From NCBI RefSeq assembly GCF_017599305.1, contig NZ_JAGFWR010000015.1, forward strand, positions 62,001 through 126,000: a DNA stretch of 64,000 bases. The letters are read 5' to 3'. A program made the translations under genes and the position numbers. The notes beneath the pieces were generated by a model, which was given only the letters and a program-made list of their open reading frames with translations, was not told the DNA's origin and did no database searches. Origin of the DNA: Micromonospora antibiotica. Lineage in GTDB: Bacteria > Actinomycetota > Actinomycetes > Mycobacteriales > Micromonosporaceae. Positions 11,901 through 19,800 of the stretch are shown in pieces (the first letter of the stretch is position 1; every line of letters begins with the position of its first letter).

Positions 11901-11983
11901 TCGCCAGCGTCACCGAGGATCTCGACACCGCCTCCGACGACGACCTCTTCGACTTCATCGACAGCAAGTTCGGCACCTCATGA
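2939..11983 (+). CDS. Type I PKS, two modules: KS-AT-KR-ACP-KS-AT-KR-ACP
   Basis: A 3014-residue extension enzyme. Residues 1-33 form a charged coiled-coil docking segment. Then come KS1 (about 34-440, DTACSSS, VEAHGTGT, KSNIGHAQ), AT1 (539-835, GHSIGE, SHAFHS), KR1 (1095-1290), ACP1 (1360-1440, GFDSLTAVELRN), KS2 (1462-1885), AT2 (1980-2275, SHAFHS), KR2 (2580-2770) and ACP2 (2838-2925), with a C-terminal docking tail ending DDDLFDFIDSKFGTS. HAFH in both ATs is the usual malonyl-CoA signature. Both KRs lack LDD and carry the Trp of A-type ketoreductases (AAVWGSAGQ), with Gln rather than His three residues before the catalytic Tyr, which fits A1 type. Neither module has a DH, so two consecutive hydroxyls are expected. 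ATG at 2939 follows a GGAAAG ribosome site. The gene is probably co-transcribed with the PKS genes on both sides. Confidence 0.95.
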   Translation: MANDDKLRTFLKRATAELQQANRRLREVESRDQEPIAIVGMGCRYPGGVRSPEDLWRLVADGTDAISGFPTDRGWDVDGVYDPEPGKPGRSYTRHGGFLYDAADFDPGFFGMSPREAVETDPQQRLLLEAAWEAFEYGGIDPTAMKGSATGVFVGVMHHDYVDSTTSGSLVSGRVAYNLGLEGPAITVDTACSSSSVAVHLACQSLRKEECGLALAGGVAVMATPQLFVEFSRQRALSPDGRCRSFGDGADGAAWAEGVGVLVLERLSDAQRNGHRVYGLIRGSAVNQDGASNGLTAPNGPAQQRVIRAALANARLSVADVDVVEAHGTGTTLGDPIEAQAVLATYGRDRERSLYLGSIKSNIGHAQAAAGVAGVIKMVMAMRHGTLPRTLHAETPSRQVDWDAGDVRLLTEQVDWPAVDRPRRAGVSSFGISGTNVHLIVEQAPPVEAVAAGPTPPVTLWPVSGRSPEGLTRQAARIAEFAAGTDARPVDVGFSLGAGRAGLEFRGVAVGREGAELSAGLDALVAGTGLSGRVTGGRTAVLFTGQGAQRVGMGRELAAAFPVFAAALDEVCAAFGPLLGGDLREVMFTDPDGVLDQTGWTQPALFAVEVALFRLAESWGLKPDFVAGHSIGELAAAHVAGVWSLEDACRVVAARGGLMQALPAGGAMLAIAAPLAELDLGDIDVAAVNGPRAVVVSGTEEQVAALEASLGVKTRRLRVSHAFHSHLMDPMLADYGQVLRGVTANPAAIPLVSTATGDLATDDELGSVGYWQGQVRGTVRFADAVAALAARGVTRFVEIGPDSVLTAMVADCVDDAVTIALQRRDRDQVTGYATGMAQAWTTGVDLDWAAVNPGGRQVDLPSYAFARQRYWLAAPTAAPATVTDDWRYRVVWRGTDLPAGPELTGDWWLVTPDPLTDDPRVTAIADALATRGATVTKLTGTDLLTGTDALAGRGTPSGIVSLLGLDDTPDPYDAGLSAGVTGTVRLVQALAAADITGRLWCLTTGGVAVDRYEDLPHAAQAGLWGLGTVLSLDYPGWWGGLVDLPADWTPDTLTRLVDVLADGSEDQVALRTAGVLARRMVRWPVAGSPDRRYTPTGTVLVTGGTGGIGAHLTEWLLDQGAERVVLASRRGPAAPGAADLAARLPGVQVVACDVADRDAVATLLDGIGDDLTAVFHAAGVLYDPAPLGETDLDDFAAVCRAKVLGATHLDALLGDRPLDAFVLFASGAAVWGSAGQAAYGTGNAWLDALAHQRRRRGLTATSVAWGTWGGGGMVDDEATGQLLRQGTPPMEPRLALGALRQVLDHDESHLVVTDIDWARFTPIYTLARPRPLLAALPEAQQTPAAAAPTAPTDTSVLAGLPDAERLPYLLDTVRAQVATVLGYDAATTVDVQRPFRELGFDSLTAVELRNALGAAVGLRLPATMVYDHPTPAVLARHLYDELVGTAAPTPVASGVGGSDPDEPIAIIGMSCRYPGGVRSPEDLWRLVDSGTDAISAFPVDRGWDSDALFDADPDQPGTSYVRSGGFVYEAGAFDAEFFGISPREAIAMDPQQRLMLEVTWEAVERAGLDPEALRGSPVGVFVGSGAQDYGDLLGLAPAESEAYLSTGSSASVISGRVSYAFGFEGPSMTIDTACSSSLVALHLASQALRAGECATAVAGGVLVMSNPTPFVAFSRQRGLAPDGRCKSFSDDADGTGWAEGVGVLMLERLSDAQRNGHRVYGLIRGSAVNQDGASNGLTAPNGPAQQRVIRAALANARITPDAVDAVEAHGTGTTLGDPIEAQALLATYGRDRDRPLWLGSIKSNMGHAQAAAGMAGVIKMVMAMRHGTLPRTLHAETPSRQVDWAAGDVRLLTEPVDWPAGDRPRRAGVSSFGISGTNAHVIVEEAPPAEPTAPAATPEPPVALWPLSARSAGALAEQAARLRDFRTEERPVDVGHSLSAGRAALDHRAVAVGGTAAELAASLEALTSGSGLSGRVTGGRTAVLFTGQGAQRVGMGRELAAAFPVFAAALDEVCAAFGPLLDGDLREVMFTDPDGVLDQTGWTQPALFAVEVALFRLAESWGLKPDFVAGHSIGELAAAHVAGVWSLADACRVVAARGGLMQALPAGGAMLAIAAPLAELDLGDIDVAAVNGPRAVVVSGTEEQIAALEASLEVKTRRLRVSHAFHSHLMDPMLAEYGQVVDGVTASPANVPLVSTATGDLATDDDLGSAAYWQGQVRGTVRFADAVAALAARGVTRFVEIGPDSVLTAMVADSVDDAVTIALQRRDRDQVTGYAAGMAQAWTTGVDLDWAAVNPGGRQVELPTYAFQHQRYWIEPDTTAGTGTDEADGGFWDAVDRGDTDLLADGLGVTPGVVTEVLPGLAAWRDRQRDAATVDDWRYRVVWRSTELPDGGELTGTWWLVVPAASTGDGRVTALAAGLADRGADVVTVTGTELPAGDTPAGVLSLLALDDTPDPTDAGLSVGVTDTVALIQALTATDFAGRIWCLTAGGIAVDRFEDLPHPAQGALWGLGTVLSLEYPHSWGGLVDLPTDWTDEHVARLADVLAAGAEDQVAVRTAGVLARRLVRWPAAGNAERRYTPTGTVLVTGGTGGIGAHLTGWLLDQGADRVVLASRRGPDAPGAAELMARHPGVEVVALDVADRDAVAALLADLGDGLTAVFHAAGVLHQERSLPETSVAEFADVCRAKVLGAVHLDELLADRPLDAFVLFSSGAAVWGSAGQAGYATANAYLDALAHRRRTRGAVATSVAWGSWAGGGMADGEATAHLRRQGTPPMEPRLAVRALREALDHDENHLVVANIDWTRFTPVYTLARPRPLLAALPDAQPEAEPAAPVAATADLAGRLAAMPSPDRLDTVLALVRDQVAAVLGYASGADVDPERAFKEAGFDSLTAVELRNRLTTETALRLPATLVFDYPTPTELAQQLLTELVPADAGGVTLLDDLDRLQAALSTLDADAVAALDESTRAGVGERLRTMLAAWTAGQRPAEVASVTEDLDTASDDDLFDFIDSKFGTS
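3038..7270 (+). other. PKS module: KS-AT(malonyl)-KR(A1)-ACP
   Basis: First module of the two-module protein. The KR follows the AT directly (residues TDDWRYRVVW near 5588), without the FWDAV dimerisation element found in the next module. The KR has LFASGAAVWGS with the second Ser and the AAYGTGN Tyr/Asn retained, so it should be active. Expected outcome: a hydroxyl at C13. Confidence 0.85.
4547..5133 (+). repeat. Malonyl AT tract shared by five modules
   Basis: This AT stretch (from TAVLFTGQGAQ to SHAFHSHLMD) is close to identical at DNA level to the tracts at about 8869-9482, 18486-19096, 23590-24186 and 28626-29230. It has a T/G-ending codon style (TTG, GTG, GAT, GGT) that differs from the flanking DNA. 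Confidence 0.85.
7320..11710 (+). other. PKS module: KS-AT(malonyl)-DE-KR(A1)-ACP
   Basis: Second module of the two-module protein. Between AT and KR lies a dimerisation element (FWDAVDRGD...LPGLAAWRDRQRD, about 9930-10050). The KR carries SSGAAVWGSAGQAGYATAN, so an A1-type active ketoreductase is expected, giving a hydroxyl at C11. The ACP Ser lies in GFDSLTAVELRN near 11595. Confidence 0.85.
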
Positions 11984-12023
11984 TCCGTCCGCTCCGTCGG
12001 CGCCGTCCGGGAATGGGTTCCTG

Positions 12024-15000
12024 ATGTCCAACGAACAGAAGCTTCGTGACTACCTGCGGCGGGTCACGGCCGACCTGCACGAGACCAGCGAGCGGCTCCG
12101 CGACATCGAGGAGCGCGCCGCCGAACCGATCGCCATCGTCGGCATGGGCTGCCGCTACCCCGGTGGCGTCGACTCGCCCGAGGCCCTGTGGGACCTCGTC
12201 GCGGCCGGCACCGACGCGATCTCCGGCATGCCCACCGACCGGGGCTGGGACCTCGACCGGCTCTACGACCCTGACCCGGACCACCCCGGCACCAGCTACA
12301 CCCGCGACGGCGGATTCCTCTATGGGGCCGCCGACTTCGACCCGACCTTCTTCGGCATCTCGCCCCGCGAGGCCGCCGAGATGGACCCGCAGCAGCGGCT
12401 GTTCCTGGAGACGTCCTGGGAGGCGTTGGAACGGGCCGGCATCGACCCGCTGTCGCTCAAGGGCAGCCCCACCGCCGTGTTCACCGGCGTCGTCTACCAC
12501 GACTACCCGAACAGTTGGGGCGCCGGCAGCATCGTGTCCGGCCGGCTGTCGTACACCCTCGGGCTGGAGGGGCCGGCGGTCACCGTCGACACCGGCTGCT
12601 CGTCGTCGCTGGTCGCCCTGCACTGGGCCTGCCAGTCGCTGCGCTCCGGGGAGTCGTCGCTCGCCGTCGCCGGTGGGGTCACCGTGATCGGCACCCCCGA
12701 CGCGTTCGTCGAGTTCTCCCGGCAGCGGGCGCTGTCCTTCGACGGCCGGTGCAAGTCGTTCGCCGCCGCCGCCGACGGCACCGGCTGGGCCGAGGGCGCC
12801 GGGTCGCTGGTGCTGGAACGGCTCTCCGACGCCCGCCGCAACGGGCACCCGGTGCTCGCCGTCATCCGGGGCTCCGCGATCAACCAGGACGGTGCGTCCA
12901 ACGGCCTCACCGCCCCCAACGGTCCCTCCCAGCGTCGGGTCATCCGGGCCGCGCTGGCCAACGCCCGGCTCGCCGGTCAGGAGATCGACGCGGTCGAGGC
13001 GCATGGCACCGGCACCCGGCTCGGCGACCCGATCGAGGCACAGGCGCTGTTCGCCACGTACGGCCGGGACCGGCCCGCCGACCGGCCACTGTGGCTCGGC
13101 TCGCTGAAGTCCAACATCGGCCACTCGCAGGCCGCCGCCGGTGTCGGCGGGGTGATCAAAATGGTGCAGGCGATGCGGCACGGGGTGCTGCCCCGCACCC
13201 TGCACGTCGATGAGCCCAGCGGTGAGATCGACTGGTCGTCCGGGACCGTCAAGCTGCTCACCGAGCCGGTGGAGTGGCCGCAGACCGGCCACGCCCGCCG
13301 CTGCGCGGTCTCCTCGTTCGGCATCAGCGGCACCAACGCCCACGTCGTGCTCGAAGAGGTGGCCCCGGCCGAGGAGGACGAGCAGCCCACCACCCCGGCG
13401 GTGCTGCCGTGGGTGCTGTCCGGGCATACCGACCGGGCGCTGCGGGCCCAGGCGCGGCGGCTGCTGTCGCACCTGGACGCCGTACCGGCCGACCCGGCTG
13501 CCGTGGGGCGGACGCTGGCCGGTCGGGCCCGGCTCGACCACCGGGCCGTGGTGCTCGGCGGTGACCTGCCGCAGCTGCGGACCGCGCTCGGCGCGGTCGT
13601 CGACGGGTTGCCCGCCGCGACCGCGGTCACCGGCACCGCCGACGCCGCCGGTCGGGTCGTGTTCGTCTTCCCCGGCCAGGGCGCCCAGTGGGTCGGCATG
13701 GCCGCCGCGCTGCTGGACTCCTCGCCGGTCTTCGCCGAACAGATGGGCCGCTGCGCCGCCGAGCTGCGCGCGTACGTCGACTGGGACCTGCTGGACGTGG
13801 TCCGGGGGGTGCCCGGCGCACCTTCCCTGGAGTGGGTGGACGTGGTCCAGCCCGCCCTGTGGGCGATGATGGTCTCCCTCGCCGCCACCTGGCGCAGCTA
13901 CGGCGTCGAACCCGACGCGGTGGTCGGCCACTCGCAGGGTGAGATCGCCGCCGCCTGCGTGGCCGGCGGACTCTCCCTGGCCGACGGGGCGCGGGTGGTG
14001 GCCCTGCGCAGCCGGGCCATCGGCGAGAAGCTGGCCGGCCGGGGCGGCATGGTCTCGGTCGGGCTGCCCGCCGACCGGGCGCAGGAGCGGATCGCCCGGT
14101 GGGCGGGCGACATCTCCCTCGCCGTGGTCAACGGCGCGGGTTCGGTGGTGGTCTCCGGCACCCCGGAGGCGCTGCGGGAACTCATCGCCGAGCTCACCGG
14201 GGAGGGGATCCGGGCCAAGCAGGTCGCCGTCGACTACGCCTCGCACTCCGCGCAGGTGGAGCTGCTGGAACACCGGCTGCTGGAGGACCTGGCCCCGATC
14301 AACCCGAAGACCGGGACGATCCGGATGCTCTCCACCGTCACCGGCGACTGGGTGGACACCGCCACCCTCGACGCCCGCTACTGGTATGACAACCTCCGCA
14401 ACACGGTTCGGTTCGACCCGGCGATCCGCTCTCTCGCCGGGCAGGGCTGGACCGGGTTCGTGGAGGTCAGCCCGCACCCGGTGCTCGGCATGGGGATGCA
14501 GGAGACGCTGGAGTCGGCGGACCGCCCGACGGTGGTCACCGGCACCCTGCGTCGCGACGACGGCGGCCTGGACCGGCTGCTCACCTCCCTGGCCGAGCTG
14601 CACGTGCGTGGCGTCGACGTGGACTGGGCCGTCGCCCTGCCCGGCACCCGCCGGGTGGACCTGCCCACCTACGCCTTCCAGCACGAGCGTTACTGGATCG
14701 CGCCGACCGTCACCGCCCCGACCGGCGGCGGCACCGACGCCGGGTTCTGGGACGCGGTGGAACGCGCCGACGTCGACCTGCTCGCCGACGGCCTCGGCGT
14801 CGACACCGCACTCGTCGGGGAGGTGCTGCCCGGCCTGACGTCGTGGCGGTCCCGGCAGCGCGACGTCGCCACCGTGGACGGCTGGCGGTACCGGGTGGTG
14901 TGGCGGCCGACCGAGGTGCCCACCGGCGGGCAGCTCAGCGGCGTGTGGTGGGTGGTCGCCCCGGCGACGCTGGCCGACGACGAGCGGCTGCGTACGCTCG

Positions 15001-16784
15001 CCGACGGTCTGACCGCCCGGGGCGCCGAGGTGGTCACCGTCACCGGCACCGACCACGCCGGTCGGGAGGCCCCCGCCGGGGTGCTCTCCCTGCTCGCCCT
15101 GGACGACGGCCCCGACCCGCTGGGCGTCGGCCTGTCCGCCGGGATCACCGCCACCGTGTCGCTGGTGCACGCGCTGGCCGCGTCCGACTTCAGCGGCCGG
15201 CTCTGGTGCGTCACCGCCGGTGGGGTCGGGGTGGACCGGTTCGAGCCGGTCGCCGACCCGGCCCAGGGCGCCCTGTGGGGCCTGGGCACGGTGCTCTCCC
15301 TCGACTACCCCGGCTGGTGGGGCGGCCTGGTCGACCTGCCCGCCGGGTGGACGCCGCAGACCGTCGACCGGCTCGCCGACGTGCTGACCGGCGGCGGCGA
15401 GGACCAGGTGGCGTTGCGGGCGGCCGGCACGCTGGCCCGCCGGATGATCCGCCACCCGGCGACCCGGGCGCCCGAACGGCGCTACACGCCCACCGGCACC
15501 GTCCTGGTCACCGGCGGCACCGGCGGGGTCGGCGGGCACGTCACCGAATGGCTGGTCGGCAACGGCGCGCAGCGGGTGGTGCTGGCCAGCCGGCGCGGCC
15601 CGACCGCCCCCGGCGCGGCCGAGCTGATGGCCCGGCACCCGGGTGTCGAGGTCGTCGCCCTCGACGTGGCGGACCGGGACGCGGTCGCCGCGCTCCTGGC
15701 CGACCTCGGTGACGGGCTGACCGCCGTGTTCCACGCCGCCGGGGTGCTGCACCCCGAGGTGCCGTTGGGGCAGACCGGCCTCGACGACTTCGCCGACGTG
15801 TGCCGGGCGAAGGTGCTCGGCGCGGTGCACCTCGACGCGTTGCTGGCCGACCGGCCGCTGGACGCGTTCGTGCTGTTCTCCTCCGGTGCGGCGGTGTGGG
15901 GCAGCGCCGGTCAGGCCGGGTACGCCACGGCCAACGCGTACCTCGATGCGCTGGCGCACCGGCGGCGGACCCGGGGTGCGGTCGCCACCTCGGTCGCCTG
16001 GGGCAGCTGGGGCGGCGGCGGTGGCATGGCCGGCGGCGAGGTCGGGGCACACCTCGACCGGCTCGGCGTCGGCGTGATGGACCCCCGGCTCGCCGTCGAC
16101 GCGCTCGGGCAGGCACTCGACCACGACGAGAGCCACCTCGTCGTCGCCGACGTCGACTGGGCCCGGTTCGCCCCCATCTACACCCTGGCCCGGCCCCGGC
16201 CGCTGCTGGCCGAACTCCCCGACGCCGCCCCCGAGGCCGCCGAGACCACCGAAACGGGGGCGTCTTCGGCGCTCGCCGACCGGCTCGGCACCCTGCCCGA
16301 GGCCGAGCAGCGCGCCCTGCTGCTGGAGACCGTCCGCAGCAACGTGGCCGCCGTCCTCGGCTACGGCGACGCCGAACTGGTCGAGCCGCAGCGCGCGTTC
16401 AAGGAACTCGGCATGGACTCGGTGACCGCCGTCGAGCTGCGCAACCGGCTCAGCGCCGCCACCGGCGTACGGCTCTCCGCCACCCTGGTGTTCGACCACC
16501 CCAACCCGACCGCCCTGGCCGACCAGCTCCGGGCCGAACTCGGCTACACCGGTGACACCGCCGGCGGCCTGCTCGCCGAGCTGGACCGGCTGGAGGTCAC
16601 CGTGGCCGGCCTGACGCCGGAGGAGATCGAACGCAACCGGGTCACCGCCCGGCTCCAGTCGCTGCTGGCGAAACTCAACGAAACCCTCAGCACCACCACC
16701 GGCACCACCCTCGTCGACCGGCTCGAAACGGCCTCCGCCGACGACGTGTTCGACCTGATCGACAAGGAACTCGGCATGACCTGA
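12024..16784 (+). CDS. Type I PKS, one module: KS-AT(methylmalonyl)-KR-ACP
   Basis: A 1586-residue single module with N-terminal docking coiled coil (1-34), KS (35-440), AT (546-840), a dimerisation element starting FWDAVERAD (about 909), KR (1159-1350), ACP (1420-1505, GMDSVTAVELRN) and a C-terminal docking tail ending VFDLIDKELGMT. The AT has GHSQGE and VDYASHS; YASH marks methylmalonyl-CoA specificity, so this module should place a methyl branch. The KR is A-type (no LDD, AVWGSAGQ). There is no DH, so an alpha-methyl-beta-hydroxyl unit is expected. The KS active site reads DTGCSSS instead of DTACSSS; the nucleophile Cys and both catalytic His motifs remain. The KR is nearly the same at DNA level as KR2 of the preceding gene, while the AT is of another class. 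Confidence 0.95.
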   Translation: MSNEQKLRDYLRRVTADLHETSERLRDIEERAAEPIAIVGMGCRYPGGVDSPEALWDLVAAGTDAISGMPTDRGWDLDRLYDPDPDHPGTSYTRDGGFLYGAADFDPTFFGISPREAAEMDPQQRLFLETSWEALERAGIDPLSLKGSPTAVFTGVVYHDYPNSWGAGSIVSGRLSYTLGLEGPAVTVDTGCSSSLVALHWACQSLRSGESSLAVAGGVTVIGTPDAFVEFSRQRALSFDGRCKSFAAAADGTGWAEGAGSLVLERLSDARRNGHPVLAVIRGSAINQDGASNGLTAPNGPSQRRVIRAALANARLAGQEIDAVEAHGTGTRLGDPIEAQALFATYGRDRPADRPLWLGSLKSNIGHSQAAAGVGGVIKMVQAMRHGVLPRTLHVDEPSGEIDWSSGTVKLLTEPVEWPQTGHARRCAVSSFGISGTNAHVVLEEVAPAEEDEQPTTPAVLPWVLSGHTDRALRAQARRLLSHLDAVPADPAAVGRTLAGRARLDHRAVVLGGDLPQLRTALGAVVDGLPAATAVTGTADAAGRVVFVFPGQGAQWVGMAAALLDSSPVFAEQMGRCAAELRAYVDWDLLDVVRGVPGAPSLEWVDVVQPALWAMMVSLAATWRSYGVEPDAVVGHSQGEIAAACVAGGLSLADGARVVALRSRAIGEKLAGRGGMVSVGLPADRAQERIARWAGDISLAVVNGAGSVVVSGTPEALRELIAELTGEGIRAKQVAVDYASHSAQVELLEHRLLEDLAPINPKTGTIRMLSTVTGDWVDTATLDARYWYDNLRNTVRFDPAIRSLAGQGWTGFVEVSPHPVLGMGMQETLESADRPTVVTGTLRRDDGGLDRLLTSLAELHVRGVDVDWAVALPGTRRVDLPTYAFQHERYWIAPTVTAPTGGGTDAGFWDAVERADVDLLADGLGVDTALVGEVLPGLTSWRSRQRDVATVDGWRYRVVWRPTEVPTGGQLSGVWWVVAPATLADDERLRTLADGLTARGAEVVTVTGTDHAGREAPAGVLSLLALDDGPDPLGVGLSAGITATVSLVHALAASDFSGRLWCVTAGGVGVDRFEPVADPAQGALWGLGTVLSLDYPGWWGGLVDLPAGWTPQTVDRLADVLTGGGEDQVALRAAGTLARRMIRHPATRAPERRYTPTGTVLVTGGTGGVGGHVTEWLVGNGAQRVVLASRRGPTAPGAAELMARHPGVEVVALDVADRDAVAALLADLGDGLTAVFHAAGVLHPEVPLGQTGLDDFADVCRAKVLGAVHLDALLADRPLDAFVLFSSGAAVWGSAGQAGYATANAYLDALAHRRRTRGAVATSVAWGSWGGGGGMAGGEVGAHLDRLGVGVMDPRLAVDALGQALDHDESHLVVADVDWARFAPIYTLARPRPLLAELPDAAPEAAETTETGASSALADRLGTLPEAEQRALLLETVRSNVAAVLGYGDAELVEPQRAFKELGMDSVTAVELRNRLSAATGVRLSATLVFDHPNPTALADQLRAELGYTGDTAGGLLAELDRLEVTVAGLTPEEIERNRVTARLQSLLAKLNETLSTTTGTTLVDRLETASADDVFDLIDKELGMT
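12126..16540 (+). other. PKS module: KS-AT(methylmalonyl)-DE-KR(A1)-ACP
   Basis: Single module predicted to install the 8-methyl and 9-hydroxyl. The methylmalonyl call rests on YASH near 14237 and GHSQGE near 13926. The KR catalytic region is SSGAAVWGSAGQAGYATAN near 15880-15935. Confidence 0.85.
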
Positions 16785-16843
16785 GCCGCCACCGCGCTCC
16801 CGGAGCAACGTGTCCCGCTGGCAACGAGTTTGGTGAGGTTCGG

Positions 16844-19800
16844 ATGGCGAACGAAGAGAAGCTCCTCGAGTACCTGAAGCGGGTCACCGCCGATCTGCAC
16901 CGCACCCGGGAGCGGCTGCGCGAGGTCGAGTCGCAGGAGCAGGACCCGATCGCGATCGTCGGCATGGCCTGCCGCTACCCGGGTGGGGTCAACTCACCCG
17001 AGGACCTGTGGCGGCTGGTCGCCGACGGCGTCGACGCCATCGGTGAGTTCCCCACCGACCGGGGCTGGGACACCGCCGCCCTCTACGACGCCGACCCGGA
17101 CACCGCCGGCAGCAGCTACGTCCAGCAGGGTGGGTTCGTCCACGACGCCGACGAGTTCGACGCCGAGTTCTTCGGCATCTCGCCCCGCGAGGCGCTGGCG
17201 ATGGACCCGCAGCAGCGGCTGGTGCTGGAGGCGAGCTGGGAGGCGTGCGAGCGGGCCGGCATCAACCCCGACACGTTGCGCGGCGGCCCGGTCGGTGTCT
17301 TCGTCGGCTGCGGTGGCCAGGACTACTGGGACCGGCTCACCGTGCTGCCCGAACCGGTCGAGGCGTACATGAGCACCGGCAGCTCCGGGGCGGTCATCTC
17401 CGGTCGGGTCGCGTACAGCCTGGGGTTGGAGGGGCCGGCCGTCACCGTCAACACCGCCTGCTCGTCGTCGCTCGTCGCGCTGCACCTCGCCGCGCACGCG
17501 CTGCGGCAACGGGAGTGCGGGCTGGCCCTGGCCGGTGGCGTCACCGTCATGTCGACGCCCGGCGCGTTCGTCGCGTTCAGCCGGCAGCGGGGGCTCGCCT
17601 CCGACGGCCGCTGCAAGCCGTTCTCCGACGACGCCGACGGCACCGGCTGGGGTGAGGGCGTCGGCATGCTGCTGCTGGAACGCCTCTCCGACGCCCAACG
17701 CAACGGCCACCGGGTGCTCGCCGTCATCCGGGGTTCTGCGATCAACCAGGACGGCGCGTCCAACGGCCTGACCGCCCCCAACGGGGTGGCGCAGCAGCGG
17801 GTCATCCTCCAGGCGCTCGCCAACGCCGGCCTCACCTCCAGCGACGTCGACCTGATCGAGGCGCACGGCACCGGCACCACCCTCGGTGACCCGATCGAGG
17901 CGGAGGCGCTGATCGCCACGTACGGGCGCGACCGGCCGGCCGACCGGCCGCTCTGGCTCGGCTCGGTCAAGTCGAACATCGGCCACGCCCAGGCCGCCGC
18001 CGCCGTCAGCGGTGTGATCAAGATGGTGATGGCGCTGCACAACGGCGTCCTGCCCAAGAGCCTGCACGTGGGGGAGCCGTCCACCCACGTCGACTGGTCC
18101 GCCGGCACCGTGCAGCTGCTGACCGAGGCGCGGCAGTGGCCCGACCACGGCCAGCCGCGCCGGGGCGGGGTGTCGTCGTTCGGGGTGAGCGGCACCAACG
18201 GGCACGTGATCCTGGAGCAGGCACCCCCGGCGGAGACCGTCGCGTCGGACGAGACCGCCGAGCCGCCGGTGGTGCTCTGGCCGCTGTCCGGCCGGTCGGC
18301 GGCGGCGCTCGCCGGGCAGGCCGATCGGCTGCGGGAGTTCCTCACCGACGAGCGTCCGGTCGACGTCGGGTTCTCGCTGGGCACCACCCGGGCCGCCGGG
18401 GCGTACCGGGGTGTGGTGCTCGGTGACGACGTGGCCGGCCTGGAGACCCTGGCCGCCGGCGGTGGCCTGTCGGGTCGGACCGTCGCCGGTCGTACGGCGG
18501 TGCTGTTCACCGGTCAGGGCGCGCAGCGGGTCGGGATGGGTCGCGAGTTGGCGGCGGCTTTCCCGGTGTTCGCTGCTGCCCTGGACGAGGTGTGTGCGGC
18601 CTTCGGGCCATTGCTCGACGGTGATCTGCGGGAGGTGATGTTCACCGACCCGGATGGTGTGTTGGATCAGACGGGGTGGACGCAGCCGGCCCTGTTCGCG
18701 GTCGAGGTCGCCCTGTTCCGTCTGGCGGAGTCGTGGGGGTTGAAGCCGGATTTCGTGGCCGGTCATTCGATCGGTGAGTTGGCTGCCGCGCATGTCGCGG
18801 GTGTCTGGTCGCTGGCGGACGCCTGCCGGGTCGTCGCGGCCCGGGGTGGTCTGATGCAGGCCCTTCCGGCCGGTGGGGCCATGTTGGCGATCGCCGCCCC
18901 GCTCGAAGAGCTGGATCTCGGTGACGTGGACGTCGCGGCGGTGAACGGTCCCCGGGCGGTGGTCGTGTCCGGCACGGAGGAGCAGATTGCGGCGTTGGAG
19001 GCGTCGCTTGAGGTGAAGACGCGTCGGTTGCGGGTGTCGCATGCGTTCCATTCGCACCTGATGGACCCGATGCTCGCGGAGTACGGGCAGGTCGTCGACG
19101 GGGTCACCGCCAGTTCGGCAACCGTTCCGTTGGTGTCGACCGCCACCGGTGATCTCGCCACCGATGCCGAACTCAGCTCGGTCGAATACTGGCAGGGTCA
19201 GGTGCGGGGCACGGTCCGGTTCGCCGACGCGGTGGCCGCGCTGGCGGCCCGTGGGGTGACCCGGTTCGTGGAGATCGGGCCGGACAGTGTGCTGACCGCG
19301 ATGGTCGCCGACTGCGTCGAGGACGCCACCGCCATCGCCCTCCAACGCCGCAAGCGTGAGCAGGTCGAGGCGTACGCGGCCGGGATGGCGCAGGCCTGGA
19401 TCAGCGGCGTCGACCTCGACTGGGCGGCCGTCAACCCCGGCGGCCGGACCGTCGACCTGCCCACCTACGCCTTCCAACACCAACGCTTCTGGCTGGACGC
19501 CCCGGCCGACCCCGGTGACGCCACCGCGATGGGGCTGGACTCCGCCGACCACCCGCTGCTCGGCGCGGCCGTCACCCTCGCCAACGCCGACGGGGCCGTC
19601 CTCACCGGCCGGCTCTCCCTCGACCGGCACCCGTGGCTCGCCGACCACGCGGTGGCCGGCGCGGTGGTCTTCCCCGGCACCGGCTACGTCGACCTCGCCC
19701 TGCACGCCGGCGCGCAGGTCGGTGCCGAAACCGTCGACGAACTCACCATCGAAGCCCCGCTGGTGCTGCCCGAACGCGGCGGCGTGCAGCTCCAGGTCGT

